Origin: Bacteroidota bacterium
Lineage (GTDB): Bacteria > Bacteroidota > Ignavibacteria > Kapaibacteriales > UBA2268
Assembly: GCA_004322215.1 (NCBI GenBank)
Contig: SCSM01000040.1
Coordinates: forward strand, 124,001-188,000
Reading direction: 5' to 3'
DNA: 64,000 nt
Position numbers and translations under genes: made by a program. The notes under the pieces are model-generated. The model did no database searches and was not told the DNA's origin. It saw only the letters and a program-made list of their open reading frames with translations. Shown one piece after another: positions 9,544-18,378 of the stretch (positions are counted from its first letter, which is position 1; each line of letters opens with the position of its first letter).

Positions 9544-9574
9544 ACCCCACAAGTGAGAATCGCAGCGGATATTT
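9544..9574 (+). repeat. Degenerate copy of the GTGAGAATCG terminator element
   Basis: Begins 3 bp after the S41 stop. It keeps AAGTGAGAATCG and the right arm (AGCGGA, then ATTTT), but the left arm (CCCCAC) no longer pairs well. Recognisable as the same element as the hairpins at 5483 and 11902, perhaps a weak terminator. Confidence 0.5.
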
Positions 9575-9635
9575 TATTGACAATTAATATTATTAAATTT
9601 GGTTCAATCAAGACAAATCATTCTAAAGGTGTATC

Positions 9636-11879
9636 ATGAAATTGTTATTGAATTATTTTATCTGTTTTGCATTTGTGAATATTGCTTTACTAAACGGACA
9701 AACACCGGAGGTTGATTACAATTTTGATTTTGAAAAAATAAATCCAATAGATTCACTTCCTGTTGGTATTTATCCTGGTGAAGCTAATTATAAATATAAA
9801 ATTGATTCTGTGATTAAGCAACATGGCAAATATTCAATAAGTATTGAATCATTTCGAGAGAAAGTCAAATCTGACAGCAATGATTACGGTGCTTTTTCAT
9901 TTATTATACCATCGAAATTTACTGGTAAGAATATAATTTTAAAAGGATGGTTAAAAACAGAAAATGTGTCAAATTCAGCAGGATTTTGGATTGATTTAGA
10001 AAGTTCAAAAGGCCAAATTGCATTCGAAGATATGTCAAGTCAAGTTATTAATGGAACAAATGACTGGAAGCAATATTCAATTAGTTTGCCATTCTCTGAT
10101 AGTACTATCAGAATTGTATTTGGTGGTTTAATTAATGGAACAGGAAAAATATGGGTAGATAATATTGAAATACTAATAGATAGTGTTGAAATAACAAAAG
10201 CAAAAGAAAAAGAAATAATATATAAAGCAGAATTAGATTCAGAATTTATTAATGGTTCAGGAATTGAAAAGTTAAAATCAGATAAAAATACAATTGATAA
10301 TTTATATACTTTGGGATTAGTATGGGGGTATCTGAAATATTATCATCCAAGCATTGCGAAAGGAAATTTTAACTGGGATTTTGAATTATTCAGAAATATA
10401 AATCCTTTTCTTAAATGTAAAAATAAAAATGAAAGATGCAAATATATCATAGAATGGATTGATAAACTCGGTAATATTGAAACAAGTTCAAATCATATTA
10501 ATATTGATTCAGCCAGAATAAAATTTTTCCCTGATTTAGGATGGTTGAGTGATACAACTTTATTTACAAAGGAATTAGTTGATAAATTATATTTTATATA
10601 CGAGAATAGAAACCAGAGTGAACATTATTATTTCGGAATTACATCTTTTGTCGGTAATCCTATATTCAAGAATGAAAATTCATATATAAACATTCAATAT
10701 TCTGATGTTGGATTGAGAATTTTGTGTTTGTTCCGATATTGGAACATTATACAATATCTATACCCATATAAATATGCAATCGGGGAAGATTGGAAAAATG
10801 TATTGAAAGAATTCTTACCAAAATTTATTAATGCAGATGAGGAGTTAAGTTATAAACTTGCTATACTTGAATTAATCGGAAGAGTTCACGATACACACGC
10901 AAATATATGGGGAATAGATAGCACGATTTCAGAATTTAAAGGGAAACTATATTCATCTATAGAGATAAAGTTTATTGAAGATAAACCGGTAGTGACAGGA
11001 ATTTTTAATGATAGTTTAAGAAATTTAACAAATCTCGATACTGGTGATATAATCCTATCTGTTGATAATGAAAGTGTTGAATACAAAATTAAAAGAATGA
11101 TGCCATATTATCCTGCATCAAATTACACGACTCAGTTGAGAGATATTGCAAGAAATTTTTTAAGGAGCAATAAAGATAGTATAAAAATTGAATATTATAG
11201 AGATGGAAAAACATCGTTTACTTTTGTTAAACTCTATTCACCTGAACATTTTCCTATTAATTTTAGATATAAGAAAATAGACACTTGTTTTAAATTCATT
11301 ACACCGGATATCGGATATATATACCCGGGAAAAATAAAAAATGACTATTTATCAGGAATAATGGAGGCAGTTAAAAATACGAAAGGAATTATTATTGATT
11401 TGAGGTGTTATCCTTCAGAGTTTATTGTTTTTTCATTAGGAGAATATCTATTTCCAAAACCAAATGATTTTGCAAAATTTACTTGCACACAAATTAATAA
11501 TCCAGGAATGTTTATCTTTACTGAACCTGTAAGAAATGGGAAAGAAAATCCTGAATTTTATAAAGGGAAAATAGTAATTATTATTAATGAAACAACACAA
11601 AGTCAAGCTGAATATACAGCTATGGCTTTAAGAAATGCTCCAAATGCAACAGTGATTGGAAGTACAACCGCTGGAGCCGATGGAAATGTATCAGCGTTTT
11701 ATTTACCTGGTAATATTTATTCTATGATTTCAGGTATTGGTGTATATTATCCTGATGGACGAGAAACTCAAAGAGTTGGCATAGTACCTGATATTGAAGT
11801 AAAGCTAACAATAAAAGGTATCCGTGAAGGTCGGGACGAAGTTTTGGAAAAAGCTATAGAAATAATTAATAAGAATTGA
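9636..11879 (+). CDS. S41-family peptidase, secreted
   Basis: 747 aa, paralogue of the preceding gene. A type I signal peptide ends at LLNGQ near residue 22. A beta-sandwich domain at about 25-185 is followed by a first helical module (LVWGYLKYYHPSIAKGNFNW), a second module (FRYWNIIQYLYPYKYAIGED), and the peptidase: IGRVHDTHANIWG (His), a PDZ-like LDTGDIILSVDNESV, INETTQSQAEYTAM (catalytic Ser) and STTAGADGNVSAFYLP. It lacks the lipobox and one beta-sandwich of its neighbour. Likely a separate or read-through transcript, since only a degenerate terminator divides the two. A strong terminator follows. Confidence 0.85.
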   Translation: MKLLLNYFICFAFVNIALLNGQTPEVDYNFDFEKINPIDSLPVGIYPGEANYKYKIDSVIKQHGKYSISIESFREKVKSDSNDYGAFSFIIPSKFTGKNIILKGWLKTENVSNSAGFWIDLESSKGQIAFEDMSSQVINGTNDWKQYSISLPFSDSTIRIVFGGLINGTGKIWVDNIEILIDSVEITKAKEKEIIYKAELDSEFINGSGIEKLKSDKNTIDNLYTLGLVWGYLKYYHPSIAKGNFNWDFELFRNINPFLKCKNKNERCKYIIEWIDKLGNIETSSNHINIDSARIKFFPDLGWLSDTTLFTKELVDKLYFIYENRNQSEHYYFGITSFVGNPIFKNENSYINIQYSDVGLRILCLFRYWNIIQYLYPYKYAIGEDWKNVLKEFLPKFINADEELSYKLAILELIGRVHDTHANIWGIDSTISEFKGKLYSSIEIKFIEDKPVVTGIFNDSLRNLTNLDTGDIILSVDNESVEYKIKRMMPYYPASNYTTQLRDIARNFLRSNKDSIKIEYYRDGKTSFTFVKLYSPEHFPINFRYKKIDTCFKFITPDIGYIYPGKIKNDYLSGIMEAVKNTKGIIIDLRCYPSEFIVFSLGEYLFPKPNDFAKFTCTQINNPGMFIFTEPVRNGKENPEFYKGKIVIIINETTQSQAEYTAMALRNAPNATVIGSTTAGADGNVSAFYLPGNIYSMISGIGVYYPDGRETQRVGIVPDIEVKLTIKGIREGRDEVLEKAIEIINKN

Positions 11880-11901
11880 TATTTTTAGTAACTAAAACAA
11901 T

Positions 11902-11932
11902 CCGCTCCTGTGAGAATCGGAGCGGTTTTTTT
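11902..11932 (+). terminator. Strong terminator with GTGAGAATC loop
   Basis: CCGCTCC (11902-11908) pairs with GGAGCGG (11919-11925) around TGTGAGAATC, followed by T7. Best-formed member of a terminator family sharing its loop sequence. Confidence 0.85.
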
Positions 11933-12128
11933 GATTTAATCAAACTAAAAAACTTTATTATCTCCTTAGAACCTTAATAACAAACTTTATCATACACCAC
12001 AACAACCTTATTAACTTTTTTTCCCCATAAATCGTTTAATAAGCTAATAAGGTTTGTATTCTGTGGCTTTGACCGTTACTAAGGTTAATGGAATTAAATA
12101 AGGTTTTTTTTTATCAATAAATTTTCCT

Positions 12129-13073
12129 TCAAAATCTCTTTGTATAAACATGGCAATACGGAGTCTTGCCTGTCTTTTTGTAATAATCCTGGTGGTAATC
12201 CTCAGCTTTCCAGAACTTGTCTGCTTTGAGCAGTTTTGTTGCAACTTTATAACCTTTATTCTTTAAAAGAGCAATTAATTTTTCTGCTGTTTTCTTCTCT
12301 GTATCGTTTTTATAAAACACGACAGACAAGTATTGCTCTCCTATATCCGGTCCCTGTCCGTTTGCTTGTGTCGGGTCATGGATTTCGAAAAAGTATTTGG
12401 CAACATTTTCGTAAGAAATTTCTTCAGGATTGAATATCACTTCTGCGGTTTCATAATGACCTGTTCTGCTGGTGCAAACTTCTTCGTAGGTCGGATTAGA
12501 AGTATTTCCGCCCATATATCCTACTCTCACTGACTTGACGCCTTTCAATTGCCGGTATTCATATTCCACACCCCAAAAACATCCACCGGCAAAGTAACCT
12601 GTGTCCAGATTGTTATTTTCTGCAGGCATGAAATTCATTGAAATGGAATTGACGCAATACCTCGTATCTTTCGAGGTAAATCCTTCGCCATAGAAAACAT
12701 GACCCAAATGAGCACCGCACTTTGCACATTCGATTTCAGTCCTGATGCCGTCCGGGTCAGGTAATTTCTTTACTGTGCTGGGAATTGCATCATCGAAACT
12801 GGGCCATCCGCAATGCGAGTCGAATTTATCGCCGGATTTAAAGAGAACTGCACCGCATCTTTTGCATGTATATGTACCATCGGCATGTTCATTCACATAC
12901 TTGCCCGTGAATGGCATTTCTGTTCCTTTATCTATAATGACTCTCTTTTCTTCGGGAGTCAAATTATTATATTCCATTTTTTTCTCCTCCGGCATTGCTG
13001 CAATTAATACAAAGAATAATGTTAAAAACAGGAATTCAGGTATTAACATTTTCAATAATTTATTTATTTCCAT
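12129..13073 (-). CDS. msrBA: Membrane-anchored MsrB-MsrA fusion methionine sulfoxide reductase
   Basis: 314 aa from ATG 13073 (a GTG lies three codons upstream). An N-terminal hydrophobic segment (LIPEFLFLTLFFVLIAAM) suggests export or anchoring. MsrB comes first (about 38-160), with two zinc CxxC pairs (CKRCG, CAKCG), GWPSF and the catalytic Cys in RYCVNSISM. MsrA follows (about 170-310), with TGYFAGGCFWGVE (catalytic Cys), GYMGG and EDYHQDYY. The fusion reduces both R and S epimers of methionine sulfoxide in proteins, presumably in the envelope. The order MsrB-MsrA is reversed from the PilB-type MsrA-MsrB proteins of Neisseria. Confidence 0.95.
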   Translation of the reverse strand: MEINKLLKMLIPEFLFLTLFFVLIAAMPEEKKMEYNNLTPEEKRVIIDKGTEMPFTGKYVNEHADGTYTCKRCGAVLFKSGDKFDSHCGWPSFDDAIPSTVKKLPDPDGIRTEIECAKCGAHLGHVFYGEGFTSKDTRYCVNSISMNFMPAENNNLDTGYFAGGCFWGVEYEYRQLKGVKSVRVGYMGGNTSNPTYEEVCTSRTGHYETAEVIFNPEEISYENVAKYFFEIHDPTQANGQGPDIGEQYLSVVFYKNDTEKKTAEKLIALLKNKGYKVATKLLKADKFWKAEDYHQDYYKKTGKTPYCHVYTKRF

Positions 13074-13194
13074 TATAATCACTTTCGAACATTCAACACA
13101 ATAACATCGAAATCCGATATTTTTAGTTGACTCTAAATAATGAAAATTATTTTTTAAAGAGAATAAATAAAATTAGGGTATAAGGTTGTTATTA

Positions 13195-14130
13195 TTACTT
13201 CAAATTCCTGTCGAAATAATCTATAACTGCAGCAAAGTATTTGTGTCCGCCGTATTTCACAATACTGTAATGGTCTGCTCCTTTGACTTCATATAATTTC
13301 TTGTCGGGCGATTTTATGTTTCTAAATACTCTTTTACTTTGACTGTTCGGAATGTTCCTGTCCTTTTCTGCGTATACAACCATTACAGGATTGTGTATAA
13401 GATATGCTGACTTTTCGGGCTGTACGCTGTCAACCCAGAACCGGGCAATTCTTTCGGAACGCTTCAGTGCTTCGTTCGGAATGTAATTGATTCTCAGTCC
13501 CGACACATTGTACCAGTAATGGTCAACAGTTTCTTTCAGAGATGCAAAAGGACTTTCCACAACACTGCATTTGATTCGGTTGTCCTGTGCCATTGCCTGG
13601 ATTCCAATCGCCGCACCGAGTGAGCAGCCGTAAATTCCGAACGGTGGGGAATAGGGATATTTCTTGATTACATCACTAATTATTTTCGAGACATCATGCT
13701 TTTCATAATAACCGAAAGTGCAGTTCACACCTCCGCTCTCTCCGTGTGCCCGGGAATCGAAGGGTATGCAGTTGTATCCGTGATGCGACAGGGAATCCGC
13801 CATTAGCAAAAGCGATTCTTTGCTTGTTGCTATTCCATGCATCATAATTATTGTTCCTTTTGGCTTAGAAGTTTGTGCATGAATGAACCAGCCCCTGAGA
13901 GTTATTCCTTTATCAACTGTCAAAACGAAATTTTCATATTTCAGGTAATAATTCGATGGCTTTTCATGCTTATAAAACAGCTTGACTATTTTGTTGTGAG
14001 TCAGCCGCACCGGACGAATTGATGAATATGGAAGGAAATAATTGATTATTGCTAATACCGTAATTGTAAGAGTAACTGCTAATACACTTAGTGTAATTAT
14101 AGAAATTTTTATGGCTTTGGCTTTTGTCAT
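13195..14130 (-). CDS. Alpha/beta hydrolase, membrane-anchored
   Basis: 311 aa. One N-terminal transmembrane segment (ISIITLSVLAVTLTITVLAI) is followed by a serine-hydrolase fold. Visible landmarks are the oxyanion region MMHGIATSKES, nucleophile elbow GIYGCSLGAA (GxSxG), acid region VVYAEKDRNIP and His in VKGADHYSIV. It resembles the YqkD/BAAT-like family of anchored hydrolases; the substrate cannot be inferred. Lies 121 bp from msrBA on the same strand. Confidence 0.85.
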   Translation of the reverse strand: MTKAKAIKISIITLSVLAVTLTITVLAIINYFLPYSSIRPVRLTHNKIVKLFYKHEKPSNYYLKYENFVLTVDKGITLRGWFIHAQTSKPKGTIIMMHGIATSKESLLLMADSLSHHGYNCIPFDSRAHGESGGVNCTFGYYEKHDVSKIISDVIKKYPYSPPFGIYGCSLGAAIGIQAMAQDNRIKCSVVESPFASLKETVDHYWYNVSGLRINYIPNEALKRSERIARFWVDSVQPEKSAYLIHNPVMVVYAEKDRNIPNSQSKRVFRNIKSPDKKLYEVKGADHYSIVKYGGHKYFAAVIDYFDRNLK

Positions 14131-14492
14131 ATTAATATAATATTTTATTATAGTTATGAATACGGAATTTAAATTTTATTGTTACTGCAAACTGATACAT
14201 GGCAAAAAAATACTAAAAATATTATAGAGAAAATTTAGTTTTGACTAAACAACACGAATTATACAGATAAATTATTCTTCTTTTAAATAATAATAGAATA
14301 TAATTCAATACTCATTGAATTTATATATAATTACATTAAATTTATTAATAATTATTAATTCGATAATTAATGAATTTAAAATTGAAAAGCTAACCATTTA
14401 TATATAATTTTGTGTCGAAGCAAATTGATAATGTCAATTTTTATTTTAATGTTTATAGATAGTTATTTTAATAATATATATGAAGTTTTTAA
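14131..14492. other. A/T-rich divergent intergenic region
   Basis: 362 bp between the hydrolase and the cytochrome operon. It contains no gene. A candidate Bacteroidota-type promoter for the operon is listed separately; otherwise only A/T-rich sequence is seen. Confidence 0.5.
14382..14412 (+). promoter_or_regulatory. Candidate promoter of the cytochrome operon
   Basis: TTG at 14382-14384, a 20-bp spacer, and TAATTTTG at 14405-14412 fit the Bacteroidota -33/-7 pattern (TTG...TAnnTTTG). It would start transcription about 75 bp before the GTG start codon. In such A/T-rich DNA a chance match is possible. Confidence 0.4.
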
Positions 14493-15662
14493 GTGAAGGA
14501 TAAATCTCACATTATTACTATTTTCTCATTAGTAATAATTTTTGTTATTATCGGATTTATTGTTGATTGGTTTTTACACCCGGAAAGTTTTGATAAGTAC
14601 GGACACTACAGATGGAATGCGGTAAACGAGATTCTCTCGCAGAAGGTCGTTAACCAAAATATCAAAACATGTGCAAAATGTCACGATAATATTTATCAGT
14701 TGCATCAGAAAGATGCTCACTACAATGTTCCATGCGTTGATTGCCACGGTGCCGGCAATTTGCATGTAACCTTCCACCAGGGTGGTAAGGATTCTGCAAA
14801 AATCACTAAAGCCCAGGCAGTCATCGGGAAAAAATACACTCTCGAAGGATGCTTGTTTTGCCACAGGAAATTGAAATCAAGACCTTCCGATTTCCCGCAA
14901 ATCAACCAGGAAGAACATTACAAGTTTCTTAATGTGAAATCATTAAGCACTAAATGTATTGAATGTCATAGTCCGCATGAGCCGATTTTCCTTTTGACTG
15001 ATGTCAAGGAGTCCAGATTGCATCCTATTGTTTACAAATGCACCGACTGCCACGATAAAAAACCTGTCAGGGATTTCAACGAAGTGCCGGACCATCCGAA
15101 AATCTTCGAGTGCAAGGATTGCCATTCGGACATAGTTAAGTCATTTGATGAAAGACCTCATCACAAATATGTAGAGTGCCGCACCTGCCACCTGTTTCAC
15201 AAGGAAAACGAGACAGTCGGCAGAATGTATAAAAACGGTAATGCCAAGTTTTGCCTGCTCTGCCACGAGAAGAAGGATTTCAAGAGTGACAAGTATCCCC
15301 CTAAGATTGAATGGCCCTCGCATCTTGGCAATCTGAAATTCCTTGTGAATGTTGACCAGAGGATTTGCCTCGATTGCCATTCCAATCAGATTCATAAAAT
15401 GAATTTGAAAGCAAATTCCAATCCGCATCCGAATAACTGGAAATTTGAACATAAAAAGTATGTAAATGCAAAATCTGATGTAAAGCAGGTTTATGCCTGC
15501 GGTTTTTGCCATACTAAAAACGATTGTTATAACTGCCACCAGGTTGAAATACCGCATAGTGAAGATTTTATCCAGGGAGGGCATAAGGATGTCGTTGCAA
15601 AAAAAGGTAAACAGGTGTGTGCTAAATGCCATAATCAGGATTTTTGTGCTCAATGCCATTAA
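14493..15662 (+). CDS. 13-haem c-type cytochrome, membrane-anchored
   Basis: 389 aa from a GTG start; the nearby ATG at 14480 is out of frame and stops quickly. An N-terminal helix (IITIFSLVIIFVIIGFIVDW) anchors or exports the protein. Thirteen CxxCH haem-attachment motifs follow in order (CAKCH, CVDCH, CLFCH, CIECH, CTDCH, CKDCH, CRTCH, CLLCH, CLDCH, CGFCH, CYNCH, CAKCH, CAQCH), the last being the final residues of the protein. It should act as a periplasmic electron conduit with the FeS and NrfD-type subunits encoded next. I recognise no catalytic cytochrome family such as NrfA. Operon of three genes with 47 bp and -1 bp spacing. Confidence 0.9.
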   Translation: MKDKSHIITIFSLVIIFVIIGFIVDWFLHPESFDKYGHYRWNAVNEILSQKVVNQNIKTCAKCHDNIYQLHQKDAHYNVPCVDCHGAGNLHVTFHQGGKDSAKITKAQAVIGKKYTLEGCLFCHRKLKSRPSDFPQINQEEHYKFLNVKSLSTKCIECHSPHEPIFLLTDVKESRLHPIVYKCTDCHDKKPVRDFNEVPDHPKIFECKDCHSDIVKSFDERPHHKYVECRTCHLFHKENETVGRMYKNGNAKFCLLCHEKKDFKSDKYPPKIEWPSHLGNLKFLVNVDQRICLDCHSNQIHKMNLKANSNPHPNNWKFEHKKYVNAKSDVKQVYACGFCHTKNDCYNCHQVEIPHSEDFIQGGHKDVVAKKGKQVCAKCHNQDFCAQCH

Positions 15663-15709
15663 CCTGATTATTCGATTGTCATATATCATTATATTATGTC
15701 GAGGTAAAT

Positions 15710-16471
15710 ATGAATATTGAAAATATAGATAGACGCAGGTTTTTACAGCTTGGATTATTGAGTTCCTCAGGTGTGTTAGTCGGTTCATTGTATGCTTTCA
15801 GCAACCGCGAAGTCAAAAAAGAATTTAAAACCTACGACGACCTTCGCCATTACGATTGGGGTTATGTCGTTGACACTACCCGGTGCATTGGCTGCGGTTC
15901 ATGTGTCAGGGCTTGCAAAATAGAAAACAATGTTCCGGACACTTTTTTCCGTACATGGGTTGAACGTTACGAAATAAACAAGAACGATGTTGTCAGGGTT
16001 GATTCACCGAATGGTGCATTGGAAAGTTTTCAGAATAATAATTTTGAAAAAGATGTGGAGAAAGCATTTTTCGTACCCAAGCTGTGCAACCATTGCATTA
16101 ACTCTGCATGCACCCAGGTTTGCCCGGTCGGTGCATCATTCCATTCACCCGACGGAGTTGTTCTGATTGACAAAGAACATTGCGTCGGATGCGGTTATTG
16201 TGTCCAGGCATGCCCTTACGGATGCAGGTATATAGACCCTGTAAAAGGCACTGCTGATAAATGCACATTATGTTACCACAGAATTCAGCACGGCGAGGCA
16301 CCAGCTTGTGTCAATGCCTGCCCACGGAATGCGAGGATTTTCGGCAATCTTAAAGATCCGAAAAGCAAGATTCGTAAGATTCTTCATCAAAGACGCTACG
16401 GTTTGTTGAAACCCGATTTGGGAACAAATCCCAAGTGCTATTACATTGGTTTGGACAGGGAGGTAAAATAA
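15710..16471 (+). CDS. Tat-type four-cluster ferredoxin subunit (HybA/NrfC-like)
   Basis: 253 aa. An RRRFLQLGLLSSSG twin-arginine-type signal indicates export of the folded protein. Four 4Fe-4S Cys clusters are visible: CIGCGSCVRAC, CNHCINSACTQVC, CVGCGYCVQACPYGC and CTLCYHRIQHGEAPACVNAC. This is the layout of electron-transfer subunits of the DmsB/HybA/NrfC family. It should pass electrons between the NrfD-type membrane subunit and the 13-haem cytochrome. Its stop codon overlaps the next start by one base (TAATG). Confidence 0.92.
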   Translation: MNIENIDRRRFLQLGLLSSSGVLVGSLYAFSNREVKKEFKTYDDLRHYDWGYVVDTTRCIGCGSCVRACKIENNVPDTFFRTWVERYEINKNDVVRVDSPNGALESFQNNNFEKDVEKAFFVPKLCNHCINSACTQVCPVGASFHSPDGVVLIDKEHCVGCGYCVQACPYGCRYIDPVKGTADKCTLCYHRIQHGEAPACVNACPRNARIFGNLKDPKSKIRKILHQRRYGLLKPDLGTNPKCYYIGLDREVK

Positions 16472-17637
16472 TGGAATCTTTTAATGGCTTTGTATTCCCG
16501 AATGAATTGCACATCACATGGACAGTGATGATTGTTCTATATCCATACATTACTGGTATGGTTGCAGGTGCTTTCATCGTTTCATCATTCTACCACGTAT
16601 TCGGAATGGAAAAACTCAAGCCGATAGCTAAATATGCTTTGGTTTCTTCGTTTGCTTTTTTGTGTTTCGCCACAGTGCCACTGCTGAATCACCTCGGTCG
16701 TCCGACAAGAGCATTCAACATATTGCTTACTCCGAATTTCAATTCTGCAATGAGCGGCTTCGGATTCGTTTACATGACCTACATGGTCATTGTCGTGCTG
16801 GAGATTTGGTTCAGCTATCGCGAAGAATTTATAAAACGGTATCATCAATCCGATGGTATAGTAAAATTTATATACTCGATTATTATATTAAGAAATACAA
16901 ATGTAAATGAGAACACCCATAAATATGATAAAAAAATGATTGTGTTTTTAGGTGGATTGGGAATTCCGATTGCCTGCATATTGCACGGTTATGTCGGTTT
17001 TCTGTTCGGTTCGATTAAAGCAAATTTATGGTGGTCAACTCCACTTATGTTTATCATTTTCATTTTTTCTGCAATTGTTTCGGGATTAGCTGTACTGATT
17101 TTCCTGTACCTTTTCGTTCACTGGAGAAGAAAACTTAAAATCAACCAGGACTCCATTGATTTGATGTCGAAGTGGCTCTGGGGATTTATGATTATTGCCG
17201 TTACGCTCGAGCTAATGGAAATTCTTTCCATCTCTTACGAACGTACAGAAAAATGGGCTATTCTTCAGCATCTGATTAACGGAAAATTAAAAGTTTCTTA
17301 TCTCTATTTACAAATCGGATTGTTTTCAATTGGTCCTTTTATTTTATTGTCAATTACAACTTTGTATAAGCGATTAAACGTTAATTTCAGGAACTTTCTA
17401 ATCTGGCTTTCTTCCGGAATGTTATTGCTCCAGGTGCTGTTCATGCGTTGGAATGTCGTAATCGGCGGACAGTTGGTCTCAAAGAGTATGCGAGGTTTCA
17501 CTGAATATTTCCCCGGATTTATGGACAGGGAAGGATTGATTGTTTCATTCCTTTTAATTTTAACTCCATTTATTTTATTGAGAGCTTTCGATAAGCTATT
17601 TCCTTTCTTCGATAAGGAACAGGCATTGAATAAATAG
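16471..17637 (+). CDS. NrfD/PsrC-family quinone-interacting membrane subunit
   Basis: 388 aa from ATG 16471, with GGAGG about ten bases upstream and the TAATG coupling to the ferredoxin gene; an upstream frame extension was discarded. About nine to ten transmembrane helices are seen. Family features include an early helix pair separated by HLGRPTRAFNILLTPNFNSA, the typical NrfD segment near the quinone site, and GIPIACILHGYVGFLFGSIK. NrfD-type proteins exchange electrons between menaquinone and the periplasmic FeS subunit. No molybdopterin or nitrite reductase catalytic subunit is encoded in the unit. Confidence 0.9.
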   Translation: MESFNGFVFPNELHITWTVMIVLYPYITGMVAGAFIVSSFYHVFGMEKLKPIAKYALVSSFAFLCFATVPLLNHLGRPTRAFNILLTPNFNSAMSGFGFVYMTYMVIVVLEIWFSYREEFIKRYHQSDGIVKFIYSIIILRNTNVNENTHKYDKKMIVFLGGLGIPIACILHGYVGFLFGSIKANLWWSTPLMFIIFIFSAIVSGLAVLIFLYLFVHWRRKLKINQDSIDLMSKWLWGFMIIAVTLELMEILSISYERTEKWAILQHLINGKLKVSYLYLQIGLFSIGPFILLSITTLYKRLNVNFRNFLIWLSSGMLLLQVLFMRWNVVIGGQLVSKSMRGFTEYFPGFMDREGLIVSFLLILTPFILLRAFDKLFPFFDKEQALNK

Positions 17638-17749
17638 CAATTTAATCCTGAATATTTAAGATTTTTTTCACAAAATAATCTTTTGATTCCTTTATCAAAA
17701 ATACTATTTTACAACATTCTATTTTCAATTTTTTATAGAGGAAAATATA

Positions 17750-18268
17750 ATGGGAAGAAAAGCTGTTGAAATTTTAAATCTGGATGTTAAGAAGCTTATC
17801 GAAATGTTAAATGCCGCATTGAGCGAAGAATGGCTCGCATATTACCAATACTGGATTGGCGCCCGTCTGATGGAAGGACCGATGAGAGCGGAGGTCGAAC
17901 CCGAATTACTCCTGCACGCTACACAGGAATTTAATCACGCAGTGCTTGTTGTTGACAGAATTATTCAGCTTGGTGGTACACCTGTGCTGAATCCTGCCGA
18001 ATGGACAAAACTCGCCAGGTGCGATTACGATGCCCCAACTGACCCGTATATCGAAACTATACTCGGGCAGAATCTGAAGGGTGAACGCTGTGCAATACAA
18101 AGATATAAGGAAATTGCTGATTTTACCAATGGCATAGACCACTCAACATATCAGATTTCCATTACTATTCTGAATGAAGAACTTGAGCATGAGGAGGACA
18201 TCGAGGGCTGGTTAAGAGACATAAACCGGATGAAAGAAGATTTTAAATTGATGATGGGAAAGACATAA
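17750..18268 (+). CDS. Dps-like/bacterioferritin-type protein (DPSL, thioferritin-like)
   Basis: 172 aa, RBS GAGG eight bases before ATG. A ferritin-like four-helix bundle with bacterioferritin-type iron ligands: SEEWLAYYQYW (Glu, helix A), ATQEFNHA (Glu, His, helix B), LKGERCAIQRY (Glu, helix C) and NEELEHEEDI (Glu, His, helix D). Two Cys (LARCDYD and GERCAI) sit where the paired cysteines of DPS-like thioferritins lie. The expected role is iron oxidation and storage with peroxide consumption. It follows the haem-rich operon by 112 bp and has its own hairpin downstream. Confidence 0.85.
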   Translation: MGRKAVEILNLDVKKLIEMLNAALSEEWLAYYQYWIGARLMEGPMRAEVEPELLLHATQEFNHAVLVVDRIIQLGGTPVLNPAEWTKLARCDYDAPTDPYIETILGQNLKGERCAIQRYKEIADFTNGIDHSTYQISITILNEELEHEEDIEGWLRDINRMKEDFKLMMGKT

Positions 18269-18285
18269 CAATTTCAAATAAAGTA

Positions 18286-18307
18286 ACTCCAGGTATCAAC
18301 CTGGAGT
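18286..18307 (+). terminator. Hairpin after the Dps-like gene
   Basis: A perfect 9-bp stem ACTCCAGGT/ACCTGGAGT with an ATCA loop. No clean T run follows (GAAAATTATTTATT), so it may act as a weak terminator or mRNA-stabilising hairpin between convergent genes. Confidence 0.6.
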
Positions 18308-18378
18308 GAAAATTATTTATTATCTCCACTACATTGAAGCGTAGTGTTAATCTAAGTTTCCATCCCTTAATACTAATA

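Noticed and set aside
15141-15788. 215-codon minus-strand frame
   Set aside because: Antisense to the multihaem cytochrome, whose 13 CxxCH motifs are decisive.
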